From the NCBI GenBank assembly GCA_020439745.1, contig JAGQSC010000043.1:1-64000 (forward strand): a DNA stretch of 64,000 nucleotides, given 5' to 3'. A program made the position numbers and the translations under genes. This DNA is from Acidobacteriota bacterium (GTDB taxonomy: Bacteria; Acidobacteriota; Holophagae; Acanthopleuribacterales; Acanthopleuribacteraceae). The notes beneath the pieces were generated by a model, which worked only from the letters and a program-made list of their open reading frames with translations, had not been told where the DNA came from and did not search any database. This document shows, piece by piece, positions 33,162-41,493 of this stretch (its first letter is position 1; each line of letters begins with the position of its first letter).

Positions 33162-34289
33162 GTGTCGTTTAATTGGAAAGAGAAGATGAGGCAGTTAGGT
33201 TTCAACCGTGCCCCCAAATCGGCTGACGAATACATAGTCGCCGTGATTCAACAAAAACGATGGGGTCAACCGTTGCGCGCCATGGAACTGCTGCGGGAAG
33301 CCCATCAACACTTCCCTGAGCGATTCGATTTCTTGGAGCAGTATTGGGACCAAGCTGTTCGCTGCGGCAAAGCGGACCAGGCACTTTCAGCCTTCAAAGA
33401 ACTGTTTCAACGGTTAAACGAGAAGGACGATTGGGTGCGCGCCTATTTTCACTGGTGCGAGGCGACTCACGCTTTGAACACAGAAGTTCTATCACTTCAG
33501 ACATCATTGAAATTCGGGACCGATCTTTTGAAGGCCAATATGGCGGACCAGGCCCACAAAGTGATGTCCTACGCACTGAATCATGCCCCGCCAAGTTTGC
33601 CCTCAGAGCAGGTCTTTGGCATCGTTGCTGCGCTTGGGCCCTTCGAACCCAATCTCATTGTTCGGGCCATTGATCTGTTTTTGAAAGGGACACGAAAGGG
33701 CTCTGAGCGGGAAGCATTGATCGCCATGAAACAGGCTATCATTCAGAAGTCACCACAACTGACCGAATCGGTCCATTACGAACCGAGCATCGAAGTCCTG
33801 CCCCCATTGCCCACAGACCTCGTAGATGATCCGTTCGTGGTCACCCGAATCAAACAACTGCATGTGACGCAGGCTAACCTCCTAGCTGCCGACCACAATG
33901 CCATCACTTTGACGGACGGCAATCGGTCCAGGCGCATTGAATGGAACCACATCCGAGCACTTTCCTGCGCTCAAATAAAGGAATTTGGGAGTGATTACAC
34001 CTACATCATTGATTTGCTGGACCGTGATCCGTTTGTGGAAGCGCCCTTTCATCGCGTTCTGCGGCTTATGGGACGGGCTGAACAGTTCAAATGTGCCATC
34101 AATGAGGAGTTTGGAAACGACATTGAATGCATCTTGTCCTTAGCCATCCACATTGCCGATCGATCAGGGGGGCGACTTATTCCCGAAGACTACGGAACGG
34201 GCGTTTTGCCTGAATTACCGGAGTTCGGTTCTGTCGTCGCTTTTGAATGCGAGGTGTATGGCGTGGACGCTTGCGAGCAGTCGCATTGA
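33162..34289 (+). CDS. Hypothetical TPR/helical-repeat protein
   Basis: The start is GTG 33162, preceded by GAGGCGAG. The 375-residue protein has no signal peptide. The N-terminal half is helical, with TPR-like pairs (RAMELLREAHQHFPERFDFLE and QALSAFKELFQRLNEKDDW, each part of a pair). The second half is different: ANLLAADHNAITLTDGNRS and IEWNHIRALSCAQI look like a small beta-rich domain with a PH-like or regulatory feel. It sits 35 bp after lhr and 41 bp before the Ycf46-like ATPase on the same strand. The family is not recognised, and a role as adaptor is only suggested by the repeats. Confidence 0.62.
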   Translation: MSFNWKEKMRQLGFNRAPKSADEYIVAVIQQKRWGQPLRAMELLREAHQHFPERFDFLEQYWDQAVRCGKADQALSAFKELFQRLNEKDDWVRAYFHWCEATHALNTEVLSLQTSLKFGTDLLKANMADQAHKVMSYALNHAPPSLPSEQVFGIVAALGPFEPNLIVRAIDLFLKGTRKGSEREALIAMKQAIIQKSPQLTESVHYEPSIEVLPPLPTDLVDDPFVVTRIKQLHVTQANLLAADHNAITLTDGNRSRRIEWNHIRALSCAQIKEFGSDYTYIIDLLDRDPFVEAPFHRVLRLMGRAEQFKCAINEEFGNDIECILSLAIHIADRSGGRLIPEDYGTGVLPELPEFGSVVAFECEVYGVDACEQSH

Positions 34290-34330
34290 TCCTTTATGCT
34301 CTTCAAATCTAGCTGCTTTGAGGAGTAGGG

Positions 34331-35809
34331 TTGCCCGATCTGCGCGATTTGAAAATGATGGTTCAATCGCTGACCCCTTTGATTGCTGTAGAAACGCATG
34401 AGGAAAGGCGCGTCATTGATATGTTGCGCCTGATCGCGTTAGAGCGACAACAACCCTTTTTTCGTTGGTCGGTTACCGATGGTTTACAACGGGCAGAAAC
34501 AGGTGTTTTGCCCCATAAGACCGCATCCTCGCCTGAAGATGTGCTGAAGCACATTCGCGGCATTAAGACGCCCGCGTTTTTTGCGCTGCTGGACTTTCAT
34601 CCCTATTTAGAGAACCCCTTGCACATTCGTTTGATTAGAGAGTTAGCACAGGGTTATGTCAACACGCCCCATCATTTGTTCTTTTTGAGTCCCGAAATTG
34701 ACATGCCAAGAGAGCTTGCGCCCTACAGTGCCAAGTTCAGGTTGACCATACCCGATGAAGCTAAATTGCTGCAGATCATTACCGCAGTCGCCCAAGAGTG
34801 GTGCCGATCCAATCCTGGGCGTCGTGTGGTTGCGGACAAAAAAGCCGTCCAATTACTGGCTCGCAATCTTTTGGGACTCACCACAGGAGATGCGGAACGG
34901 CTGGCTCGTCAAGCAATCTACGACGACGGTGCCATCACCAAGTCAGACATGAAGGGCGTGATGCAGGCCAAATACAACATGATCAGTCAGACGGGCGTTC
35001 TGAGCTTTGAATATGAAACCGCGGCTTTTGCCGAGGTGGGCGGCTTGTCCAAAATCAAGGAGTGGGTTGCCCTCCGAAGAGCTGTCTTTCAGGGAACCGC
35101 CCATAGTTACGGGCTCGACCCACCCAAGGGTATCCTTCTACTGGGCGTTCAGGGGTGCGGAAAAAGTCTGGCGGCAAAAGCGGTCGCAGGCGTCCTGGGC
35201 GTTCCTCTACTTCGATTTGATTTTGCAGCCCTTTACGACAAGTACTTGGGTGAAACAGAGCGCAATTTGAGAGAATCGCTTCAGGCGGCGGAAACCATGT
35301 CCCCTTGCGTGTTGTGGGTGGACGAGATCGAGAAGGGATTAGCTTCGGGCAGCGGAGATGACGGTGTTTCCAGGCGCGTTCTTGGCACCTTACTCACCTG
35401 GATGGCTGAAAAAAAGAAACCCGTGTTCATCGTGGCTACGTCCAATGACGTCTCAGCCTTGCCCCCTGAATTACTGCGTAAGGGTCGATTTGACGAGATC
35501 TTTTTTGTGGACTTGCCTGATGCCGAGACACGTGCATTGATTTTTAAGATCCAGATGACGAAGCGGAAACTGGACAGCGCTCCATTCGATTTGAACGCGC
35601 TAAGCGCGACTGCTGACGGCTTTTCCGGTTCGGAAATTGAACAGGCAATTGTTTCAGCACTTTATGTGGCCATGGCAGCGAATAGAATGGTGACCCAGCA
35701 AGACATTGAAGCGGAGATTCTCAAAACACGCCCTCTTTCTGTGATGATGAGCGAAAAGATCTCGCAGTTGCGCGAATGGGCTTTAAGTCGAACCGTGCCC
35801 GCCCATTGA
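34331..35809 (+). CDS. AAA ATPase, Ycf46-like
   Basis: The start is TTG 34331 with GAGGAG upstream. The 492-residue protein has an N-terminal domain (1 to about 230) typical of the Ycf46 group: LIAVETHEERRVIDMLR, then a segment handling FFALLDFHPYLENP. A classical AAA domain follows, with Walker A GVQGCGKS (272-279), Walker B LWVDEIEKG (about 317-325), sensor 1 FIVATSNDVSALPPELLRKG and the Arg finger GRFDEIFFVDLPD. Ycf46 proteins are poorly understood; some are implicated in CO2/pH regulation of photosynthesis or in membrane-protein handling. Here it lies between a helical-repeat protein and an NTF2-like protein. Confidence 0.85.
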   Translation: MPDLRDLKMMVQSLTPLIAVETHEERRVIDMLRLIALERQQPFFRWSVTDGLQRAETGVLPHKTASSPEDVLKHIRGIKTPAFFALLDFHPYLENPLHIRLIRELAQGYVNTPHHLFFLSPEIDMPRELAPYSAKFRLTIPDEAKLLQIITAVAQEWCRSNPGRRVVADKKAVQLLARNLLGLTTGDAERLARQAIYDDGAITKSDMKGVMQAKYNMISQTGVLSFEYETAAFAEVGGLSKIKEWVALRRAVFQGTAHSYGLDPPKGILLLGVQGCGKSLAAKAVAGVLGVPLLRFDFAALYDKYLGETERNLRESLQAAETMSPCVLWVDEIEKGLASGSGDDGVSRRVLGTLLTWMAEKKKPVFIVATSNDVSALPPELLRKGRFDEIFFVDLPDAETRALIFKIQMTKRKLDSAPFDLNALSATADGFSGSEIEQAIVSALYVAMAANRMVTQQDIEAEILKTRPLSVMMSEKISQLREWALSRTVPAH

Positions 35810-35839
35810 TGTGCTACATTGCCCACGACAGAAGGTGTT

Positions 35840-36253
35840 ATGCACGACATTGACCACATCATCGTACAGCTTTATGAGTCGGTCTCCTTTGAACCGTACA
35901 GCCAACCTGACTGGGACACGCTCAAAGGACTATTTGCCGAGCAGGCACAACTCATCAAAGCAGGATCCGGATCGGAGCTTGACCATTGGTTTCTGGATCT
36001 CAAGCGTTTTGTATCCTTAAGTGAAAGGCATGTAAGTCAAAGCCAGCTACAACATACAGGGTTTAAGGAAACTGAAACCATGCGACGCACCGAACGATAC
36101 GAACGAATCGCCCATGTCTTCAGTAGTTACGAAGCAGTAACGGCAGACGGGAGGGACCAAATCATTGCAAGGGGCACCAACAGCATCCAACTGGTCCATT
36201 TCCTTGGTAAATGGCGTATTACTTCGCTGTTGTGGGATGAACAGAATCCATAG
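35840..36253 (+). CDS. NTF2/SnoaL-like small protein
   Basis: The ATG at 35840 (MHDIDHIIVQLYESVSFEPY) is used; the TTG at 35819 would also be in frame. The product of about 137 residues has the pattern of a SnoaL/DUF4440-type cone fold: an N-terminal helix ending in WDTLKGLFAEQAQLIK, a central helix, then strands AHVFSSYEAV and NSIQLVHFLGKWRITSLLWD at the end. Members bind small ligands or serve as scaffolds; many have no known activity. It closes the Lhr-TPR-AAA run and is convergent with egtD, the stops lying one base apart. Confidence 0.6.
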   Translation: MHDIDHIIVQLYESVSFEPYSQPDWDTLKGLFAEQAQLIKAGSGSELDHWFLDLKRFVSLSERHVSQSQLQHTGFKETETMRRTERYERIAHVFSSYEAVTADGRDQIIARGTNSIQLVHFLGKWRITSLLWDEQNP

Positions 36254-36254
36254 A

Positions 36255-37211
36255 TCAGGCAGAAAAAATGGTGACGGCGTACCCTTGGGTAGCGTCTTTC
36301 AAGTCCTCACAGTGATTCCAACCGGCTCTTAATGCCAGCTTACTAATCTGGCGCGTGGTGTACTTCCGACTAATTTCAGTGTGGATGGTTTCCCAAGCCT
36401 CAAACGTGACGGTCATGTTTAATCGGGCCAGCCGTACCACTTGATTGCGGGTTGAAATCAGGTAACTACGTGCTTCTCCCCGTTCAGGATCATAGACGGG
36501 CACATGGTCAAAATAGTCCAGTTCAAAATCGGCCCCTAATTCACGATTCAAGCGCGTTAATAGATTTAGGTTAAACTGCCTGGTGACCCCGTGTGCGTCA
36601 TTGTAGGCAGCCTTGATTGCTTGAGGGGACTTTTTTAGGTCATATCCCACGCACAACAAATCTCCTGGGTTCGCAAACGCATTGAGATTGGATAGCAGTT
36701 CTAATGACTGCACATCGTCCAAATTCCCGATATTCGAACCCATGTAAAGCCAGACCTTTCGACCAACATGTCCCGAATAGGACAATTGAAAATAGTCGCC
36801 TTGCAATGGGGCCACGTGTAATGTCGGCAGGGCTTGTTTGAATTGAGCCACCAAAACTTTGAGAATGGCCGCGCTGATATCGACCGGTTGATAGGTGATG
36901 GGCACCTTGTTGGACACAAATGAAGATAGCAACGCCAAGGTTTTCGATCCATCGCCTGGACCCAATTCAATGAGTCGCATCGGTCGACCATCATGGAGCA
37001 ACTCTAACAAGCGGTCGTGGTGCCGAGTTAGTAACTCCTTTTCGCAGCGCGTTAGATAGTAGTCATCCAATTCCGTTATTTCCTGAAACAATCGGTCGCC
37101 CGTTGCATCATAAAAATACTTTGATGGAATATATTTAGGATGCGTTTTTAGGCCGGTCATCACGTCGGCTGCCAATTCACTGTTCAAATTCACATTACGA
37201 GCAAGATCCAT
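36255..37211 (-). CDS. egtD: L-histidine N-alpha-methyltransferase
   Basis: The 318-residue enzyme trimethylates histidine with three S-adenosylmethionine to give hercynine, the first step of ergothioneine synthesis. Family blocks are PKYIPSKYFYDATGDRLFQEI (N-terminal, quoted in part), the SAM-binding loop IELGPGDGSKT at about 81-91, WLYMGSNIGNL, and the C-terminal SRKYTTRQISKLALRAGW. Length matches EgtD of mycobacteria. It is the second gene after egtB on the same strand, 9 bp apart. No EgtA, EgtC or EgtE lies nearby, so the C-S lyase must be elsewhere. Confidence 0.94.
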   Translation of the reverse strand: MDLARNVNLNSELAADVMTGLKTHPKYIPSKYFYDATGDRLFQEITELDDYYLTRCEKELLTRHHDRLLELLHDGRPMRLIELGPGDGSKTLALLSSFVSNKVPITYQPVDISAAILKVLVAQFKQALPTLHVAPLQGDYFQLSYSGHVGRKVWLYMGSNIGNLDDVQSLELLSNLNAFANPGDLLCVGYDLKKSPQAIKAAYNDAHGVTRQFNLNLLTRLNRELGADFELDYFDHVPVYDPERGEARSYLISTRNQVVRLARLNMTVTFEAWETIHTEISRKYTTRQISKLALRAGWNHCEDLKDATQGYAVTIFSA

Positions 37212-37220
37212 TTCACTCCC

Positions 37221-38366
37221 CTACCGAGCTAGCCTGAGCCCTGAATACATCCAACGTTCATCAGGGTGGAAAAAATTCCGATAAGTCGGTCGTATTTGAT
37301 CAGCAGGTGTTGCCACCGATCCACCGCGCAATACCATTTGATTCACCATAAACTTCCCGTTGTATTCGCCTATAGCCCCTGTAGATGCCCTGAATCCGGG
37401 GTATGAACCGTAAGCCGACTGACTCCATTCCCAAAGCTGACCATTCTGTAAATCAGCTGCGGCTACTTCGCGCTCGAACTCAGTAGGCAGCCGCATTCCC
37501 ACGAATCGCGCGTAGGCGTCTGCCTCGTAATAACTCAAATGCTGCACGGGCGCCGACTCGTCCAACTCGGTCAGCCCCTTTTCCAGGTCATAGACACAGC
37601 GATCGTTCACGTGCCAATACAGGGGTGCCTCAACACCCTGTTGTTGAACCCAAGTCCAGCCTTCATCCAACCACAAAAGCGGCTGGCGATAGCCACCCGC
37701 ATGAATAAAAGCCAAGTATTCACCATTACTCACGAGACTTTGTGAAATTTCACTATTCGGGAGGTATACGGCGTGCTGGGGTGCCTCATTGTCGAAAAAG
37801 AACCCCTCACGAGCACCAATCTGATACATTCCACCGTCAATCTGCAACCATCCTGGAATTCCAACTTGCGGTTGCCGCACTGGCAAATCGATCGAAGGAA
37901 ATAGCGGATTTAAGCCCAAAATGTATTTGATGTCGTAGATCAACAATTCCTGATGTTGCTGTTCATGTTCTAATCCCAAAACGACTCGCGTCGCCATATC
38001 ATCTGTCAGTTCACCCAATAAAAACTCTCGCATCGCCCGATCAACAACGTCGCGATAGGCCCTGACCTCTGAAACCGTCGGGCGCGTTAATGATCCGCGA
38101 GCCACGCGAGGTGTGCGATCCCCCGCTGAATGGTAATAGGAATTAAACACAAAGCCATAACTTGGGTGGTGAGCCCGGTATTCAGCGACAAATGGCTCCA
38201 AAACAAAGGCCTCAAAGAACCAGGTCGTATGGCCCAAATGCCATTTGGGTGGACTGACGAAAATAGCGGGTTGGGCCACATGATCTTCGATTTCCAGCGC
38301 GTTACAAAGCGCAACCGTATGAGCCCTCACGCGCGAATAATGTTCAACCAGTTCCGTCAATATCAT
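37221..38366 (-). CDS. egtB: Ergothioneine biosynthesis sulfoxide synthase EgtB-like
   Basis: The 381-residue protein joins a DinB-like iron-binding domain to a C-terminal FGE-sulfatase/C-type-lectin fold, the layout of EgtB. Iron ligands are in WHLGHTTWFFE (about 42-52) and GLEHEQQHQELLIYDIKY (about 132-150), the HX3EXH-type site. The C-terminal part has RLPTEFERE, WEWSQSAYG and VLRGGSVATPADQIRPTYRNFF. EgtB uses O2 to join hercynine with cysteine or gamma-glutamylcysteine. Which thiol this one uses cannot be read directly; absence of EgtA/EgtC neighbours favours cysteine. It heads the pair with egtD. Confidence 0.92.
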   Translation of the reverse strand: MILTELVEHYSRVRAHTVALCNALEIEDHVAQPAIFVSPPKWHLGHTTWFFEAFVLEPFVAEYRAHHPSYGFVFNSYYHSAGDRTPRVARGSLTRPTVSEVRAYRDVVDRAMREFLLGELTDDMATRVVLGLEHEQQHQELLIYDIKYILGLNPLFPSIDLPVRQPQVGIPGWLQIDGGMYQIGAREGFFFDNEAPQHAVYLPNSEISQSLVSNGEYLAFIHAGGYRQPLLWLDEGWTWVQQQGVEAPLYWHVNDRCVYDLEKGLTELDESAPVQHLSYYEADAYARFVGMRLPTEFEREVAAADLQNGQLWEWSQSAYGSYPGFRASTGAIGEYNGKFMVNQMVLRGGSVATPADQIRPTYRNFFHPDERWMYSGLRLAR

Positions 38367-38460
38367 GCTCCGTGACGCGAATATGCCCGACAGCTACTGA
38401 CATCGTTGTGTCAGTTGGGATCCTGTCGCACATCAAATGGTTATCGAAGAACAAATGTTA

Positions 38461-40713
38461 TCACAGCGAGGAAAGCTCGCCGACAATCTCAGCCAACTCC
38501 AGGGACATGGGTGCATCTTCGCCCAGCGCCTCATTCACGGACCTCTGAAGCTCTTTGAATTTGATCCGTGCAGTATCGCGATCTCCAATCGTGCGATAAC
38601 CATCAGCCACAATCCACAATACCTCTCGCAAGCTCGGTTCTCGTGAATCAACCGTATTTTTTGCACGTTCAGCCAATTCAAGCATTCGCTGTAGAGCCCC
38701 CTGTTCTCCCCGGCCAAGACGCATTTCCAAGTAATACAACTCATTCAATATCACCTGAATATGATCAGGCCCCAGCAGGTCGCGGTAGCCTTCAATCGCT
38801 GTTTCAAATTGCTGATTCGATTCATTGATGTGCCCCAGCCAGCCAAGCGTTTGCGCCAACAATACCCTGGCTCTTAGCGTCTCTTGATGATGCAGGCCAA
38901 AGGCTCTCTCCGAGTCAGCCAATAGTTGATGGGCCAGTCTGTCAGCCAGTTGCCAATCTTCCTGGTTCACGACCGTGGTCAGGTAATCAGATAGATACGT
39001 CAATGTACGCGGGTGACTGGGCCCAAACTGTTGACAAGCCGTTTCATAGACTTTGTCATGAAGCGCCATGGCTTGGGTCACCTCACCGAAACGCCACAAG
39101 AGATCGGCCCACATGGAAGTTGCATCAAGGGTTCGCCGATCCAACGCGCCATACAGATGCTCAAATCCAGTCACGAGTTGTTCAGCTAATGGCCTGGCAC
39201 TTTCGTCTTGTCCGTAATCGAGCAGAAGGTTCAACTGGTCCCGTTCCAGGTCGAGCTTAAGGGCCAGGTCACTTCCCGCCTCTTGAATCAGACGCTTGTA
39301 AAGATCATGAGCGCCTCGAAAATCACCGTCGCGGTCAAGGGCCCGTGCCAAAGACCAATCAACGAGTACATCTTTTCCCTGATGCGGTCGCAGCAACTCG
39401 ACCGCTTCTGAAGCTCTGCCAAGGTCGACCCAACAATCAGCCACCAACCAACAGGCAGACCATGTATCTTTGTGATCGGAACCCAACAGCGACCGCCGCA
39501 ACTTCATGGCTTCTTCAGCCCGTTCGGTAGCTGCATTCAGCTCGCCCAGCGCCAGGAATGTCTTGGCAAATGACATCAACAGATTGGCTTGGATCTCGCC
39601 ATCAGCGGACAAGTCTGCTGGGTTGTAGGCAATCAACAAATCCCGAACCTTGATATCTTTTCCGTCAGCCATAGGGTCCGCAGAACCGAGAATTCGGTCC
39701 AAAATGTTCAGCGTTTCATTCGCAATTTCAGCTTGTCTTATCGCACGCGCTTCAGATTGCCGTGCTCGGATGTAACCCCACCCCGAGGCCACACAGGCCA
39801 CGCATAAACTAGACATAATCGCTGCAATCATCCATCTTTTGGCGCGCCTGCGCGGCGCTTCCCTGATCCAAGCGATGCGTCGAGCTACATCCTGTGCCGC
39901 AGGTCTCGAACCGGCACTCAGACTTTTCATCTGCTCAATCAAGTTCGCTTCTTCGCCTTTCAAACCGGTTAATGGTAGCGACTCGCCGCTGACCACTTTC
40001 CATAACAAAGCGACTGAATTCAGATTGGCACGATACGGATGTTGCCCGGTAAATAGGAACTGGTAAATAAGGCCTAGAGAAAATATGTCAGACGCCGTGG
40101 TCAAGGTTTGTCCCCGAGCCTGTTCGGGGCTCATGTATTTGGGCGTGCCCACGATAGCACCCACCTGGGTACTGGAGTCATCGAGATTCGATGTTTCTTG
40201 CCAGGTATGCTCATTCATCTCATCGTCGATTGTCTTATCGAGTGGCTTTGCGAGTCCGAAATCAAGAATCTTCACCTGGAAGTCCTCAGTGATCATCACA
40301 TTGTCAGGCTTCAAGTCTCGGTGCACCAAGTTTTGGTCGTGCGCACAACCGACAGCGACTGCAAGTTGCTGGGCAATATCCCATTTTTGTCTTTTGGTGA
40401 GCCCCGATTGGGCGTCTGTCAACGTTTGCCCAATTACATATTCCAGTACGATGGCATCGTTTCCATGGGTCTCCACCAAATCGTAGATCTGACAGATGGC
40501 TGGATGATTGAGTTTGGAAAGCACCCTCGCTTCCCGTTGAAACCGATCCTTGCCAATCGTATCTAGGCGACCTTTCTCGTTGATAAACTTAATCGCCACC
40601 TGCCGTTGCAGAAGCGTATCAAAACCTAAATAGACCGATCCCATCCCACCTTCGCCGATCAGATGTTTCACCTGGTACCGGTCGCCTATCAACCTGACCT
40701 CAGCTTGATTCAT
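38461..40713 (-). CDS. Membrane-anchored Ser/Thr protein kinase with C-terminal TPR repeats (kinase 2)
   Basis: This 750-residue protein shares the layout of kinase 1. The Hanks-type kinase domain shows IGEGGMGSVYLG (19-30), Lys42 in VAIKFI, Asp133 in HRDLKPDN, Asp151 in DFGLAK and GTPKYMSPEQ in the activation segment. A single membrane helix lies at about 292-312 (WMIAAIMSSLCVACVASGW). The C-terminal 400 residues are TPR-type repeats. It lies 94 bp upstream of egtB on the same strand, so it may be cotranscribed with the ergothioneine genes. An orphan terminator and structured sequence lie just ahead of its start. The kinase call is secure; its ligand is unknown. Confidence 0.95.
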   Translation of the reverse strand: MNQAEVRLIGDRYQVKHLIGEGGMGSVYLGFDTLLQRQVAIKFINEKGRLDTIGKDRFQREARVLSKLNHPAICQIYDLVETHGNDAIVLEYVIGQTLTDAQSGLTKRQKWDIAQQLAVAVGCAHDQNLVHRDLKPDNVMITEDFQVKILDFGLAKPLDKTIDDEMNEHTWQETSNLDDSSTQVGAIVGTPKYMSPEQARGQTLTTASDIFSLGLIYQFLFTGQHPYRANLNSVALLWKVVSGESLPLTGLKGEEANLIEQMKSLSAGSRPAAQDVARRIAWIREAPRRRAKRWMIAAIMSSLCVACVASGWGYIRARQSEARAIRQAEIANETLNILDRILGSADPMADGKDIKVRDLLIAYNPADLSADGEIQANLLMSFAKTFLALGELNAATERAEEAMKLRRSLLGSDHKDTWSACWLVADCWVDLGRASEAVELLRPHQGKDVLVDWSLARALDRDGDFRGAHDLYKRLIQEAGSDLALKLDLERDQLNLLLDYGQDESARPLAEQLVTGFEHLYGALDRRTLDATSMWADLLWRFGEVTQAMALHDKVYETACQQFGPSHPRTLTYLSDYLTTVVNQEDWQLADRLAHQLLADSERAFGLHHQETLRARVLLAQTLGWLGHINESNQQFETAIEGYRDLLGPDHIQVILNELYYLEMRLGRGEQGALQRMLELAERAKNTVDSREPSLREVLWIVADGYRTIGDRDTARIKFKELQRSVNEALGEDAPMSLELAEIVGELSSL

Positions 40714-40762
40714 GTCTCTATTCTACTGACTAAGGCATTGAGTTGGCAGCATGAGCATCGAC

Positions 40763-40789
40763 AAAAAAGTGGGGCGCGATAGGCGCCCC
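40763..40789 (-). terminator. Rho-independent terminator or attenuator upstream of kinase 2
   Basis: GGGGCGC (40771-40777) pairs with GCGCCCC (40783-40789) over a 5-base loop, and on the minus strand is followed by six Ts (complement of 40763-40768). It lies about 50 bp upstream of the kinase 2 start. No annotated minus-strand gene ends here, so it must end a small RNA or act inside the kinase leader. Confidence 0.8.
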
Positions 40790-40990
40790 GAGAAAAGTTG
40801 AGAACGGAGTCTTCATGCCAATGCATCAAAAGGCGACAATCTGCCGCCATAGGAATGGTGACAAATCCGGTCGATGCACCTTATTTATACGATTACATGA
40901 CCAGACAAACCTCTATAGAACAAAGTAGGTTTCTGTCGGCTGATTTGCAAGTGTTGCGTGTGGTCTCGCTCTTTTCTTGGGGTCTCCCCA
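40763..40990 (-). ncRNA. Candidate structured small RNA or attenuated leader upstream of kinase 2
   Basis: The minus-strand sequence ahead of the orphan terminator contains nested pairing. TGCATC (complement of 40873-40878) pairs with GATGCA (complement of 40822-40827), enclosing GGCG/CGCC (40832-40835 with 40845-40848). Farther upstream a TGGGG-AGA-CCCCA hairpin lies at 40978-40990. There is no credible minus-strand coding frame. No known riboswitch or 6S/SRP signature was recognised. The 5' end is a guess, taken from the outermost hairpin. Confidence 0.35.
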
Positions 40991-41047
40991 CAGCCAGTCG
41001 ATGAAAGCGCTTGCCTCCCCAACTGACACATTTCAAAAAAATTCATT

Positions 41048-41093
41048 TTGACTGAAACCCGGCGCGCGTGCTACCGTATTACTTGACTAATAC
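41048..41093 (+). promoter_or_regulatory. Promoter region with a palindromic operator for the GntR operon
   Basis: GTATTA (41076-41081), six bases, then TAATAC (41088-41093) make a perfect inverted repeat, of the type bound by YtrA-subfamily GntR dimers. It lies 20 bp ahead of the gntR ATG. A -35-like TTGACT (41048-41053) lies upstream and the -10 would fall at about 41071-41077, abutting the repeat. Autorepression of the operon is the natural reading. Confidence 0.55.
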
Positions 41094-41112
41094 ACCAGAT
41101 CGGTTGGTGGCT

Positions 41113-41493
41113 ATGTTAATCCATGTTGAACATCATTCAGGCGTGCCCGTGTACCGGCAGATCATAGACCAAGTGGTCTTTCACATCGCGTCGGGAATAC
41201 TCAAGGTAGGAGATGAATTGCCTTCCGTGCGACATCTATCGAAACAGCTACAGGTGAATCCTATGACCATTTCCAAAGCGTTTTCGTTTTTGGAACATGA
41301 TGGCTTTGTAGAACGACGGCCAGGCAGGCCGCTCTTGGTTTCAGAACAACATGCAGCCAACGAAATCGCAAAAAAACTGACTCTGGTTCGAGAAGACTTA
41401 AAGAACACAGTCGTCAAGGCGCAACAACTGAGCATCGATAAACAAGCTCTGAAACATCTCATGGATGAGATTTGGCAAGAGGTGGATTCATGA
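41113..41493 (+). CDS. GntR-family transcriptional regulator, YtrA subfamily
   Basis: The start at 41113 (MLIHVEHHSGVPVYRQI) is chosen because the family begins here; the frame is open to 41068. The 126-residue protein has a winged helix with VYRQIIDQVVFHIASGILKVGDELPSVRHLS (quoted in part) and NPMTISKAFSFLEHDGFVERRPG, followed by only a short helical tail. The short tail instead of a ligand domain defines the YtrA subfamily. Such genes regulate the ABC operon they head. The next ATG overlaps its stop by 4 bp. An operator-like palindrome lies directly upstream. Confidence 0.92.
   Translation: MLIHVEHHSGVPVYRQIIDQVVFHIASGILKVGDELPSVRHLSKQLQVNPMTISKAFSFLEHDGFVERRPGRPLLVSEQHAANEIAKKLTLVREDLKNTVVKAQQLSIDKQALKHLMDEIWQEVDS

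Noticed and set aside
28978-36253. A restriction or CRISPR-type defence operon around the Lhr helicase
   Set aside because: No nuclease, methyltransferase or repeat array is present in the run, so defence is not claimed.
40798-41004. A 68-codon plus-strand frame ahead of the GntR operon
   Set aside because: Composition is atypical, no ribosome-binding site is seen, and the region fits an RNA structure on the other strand better.
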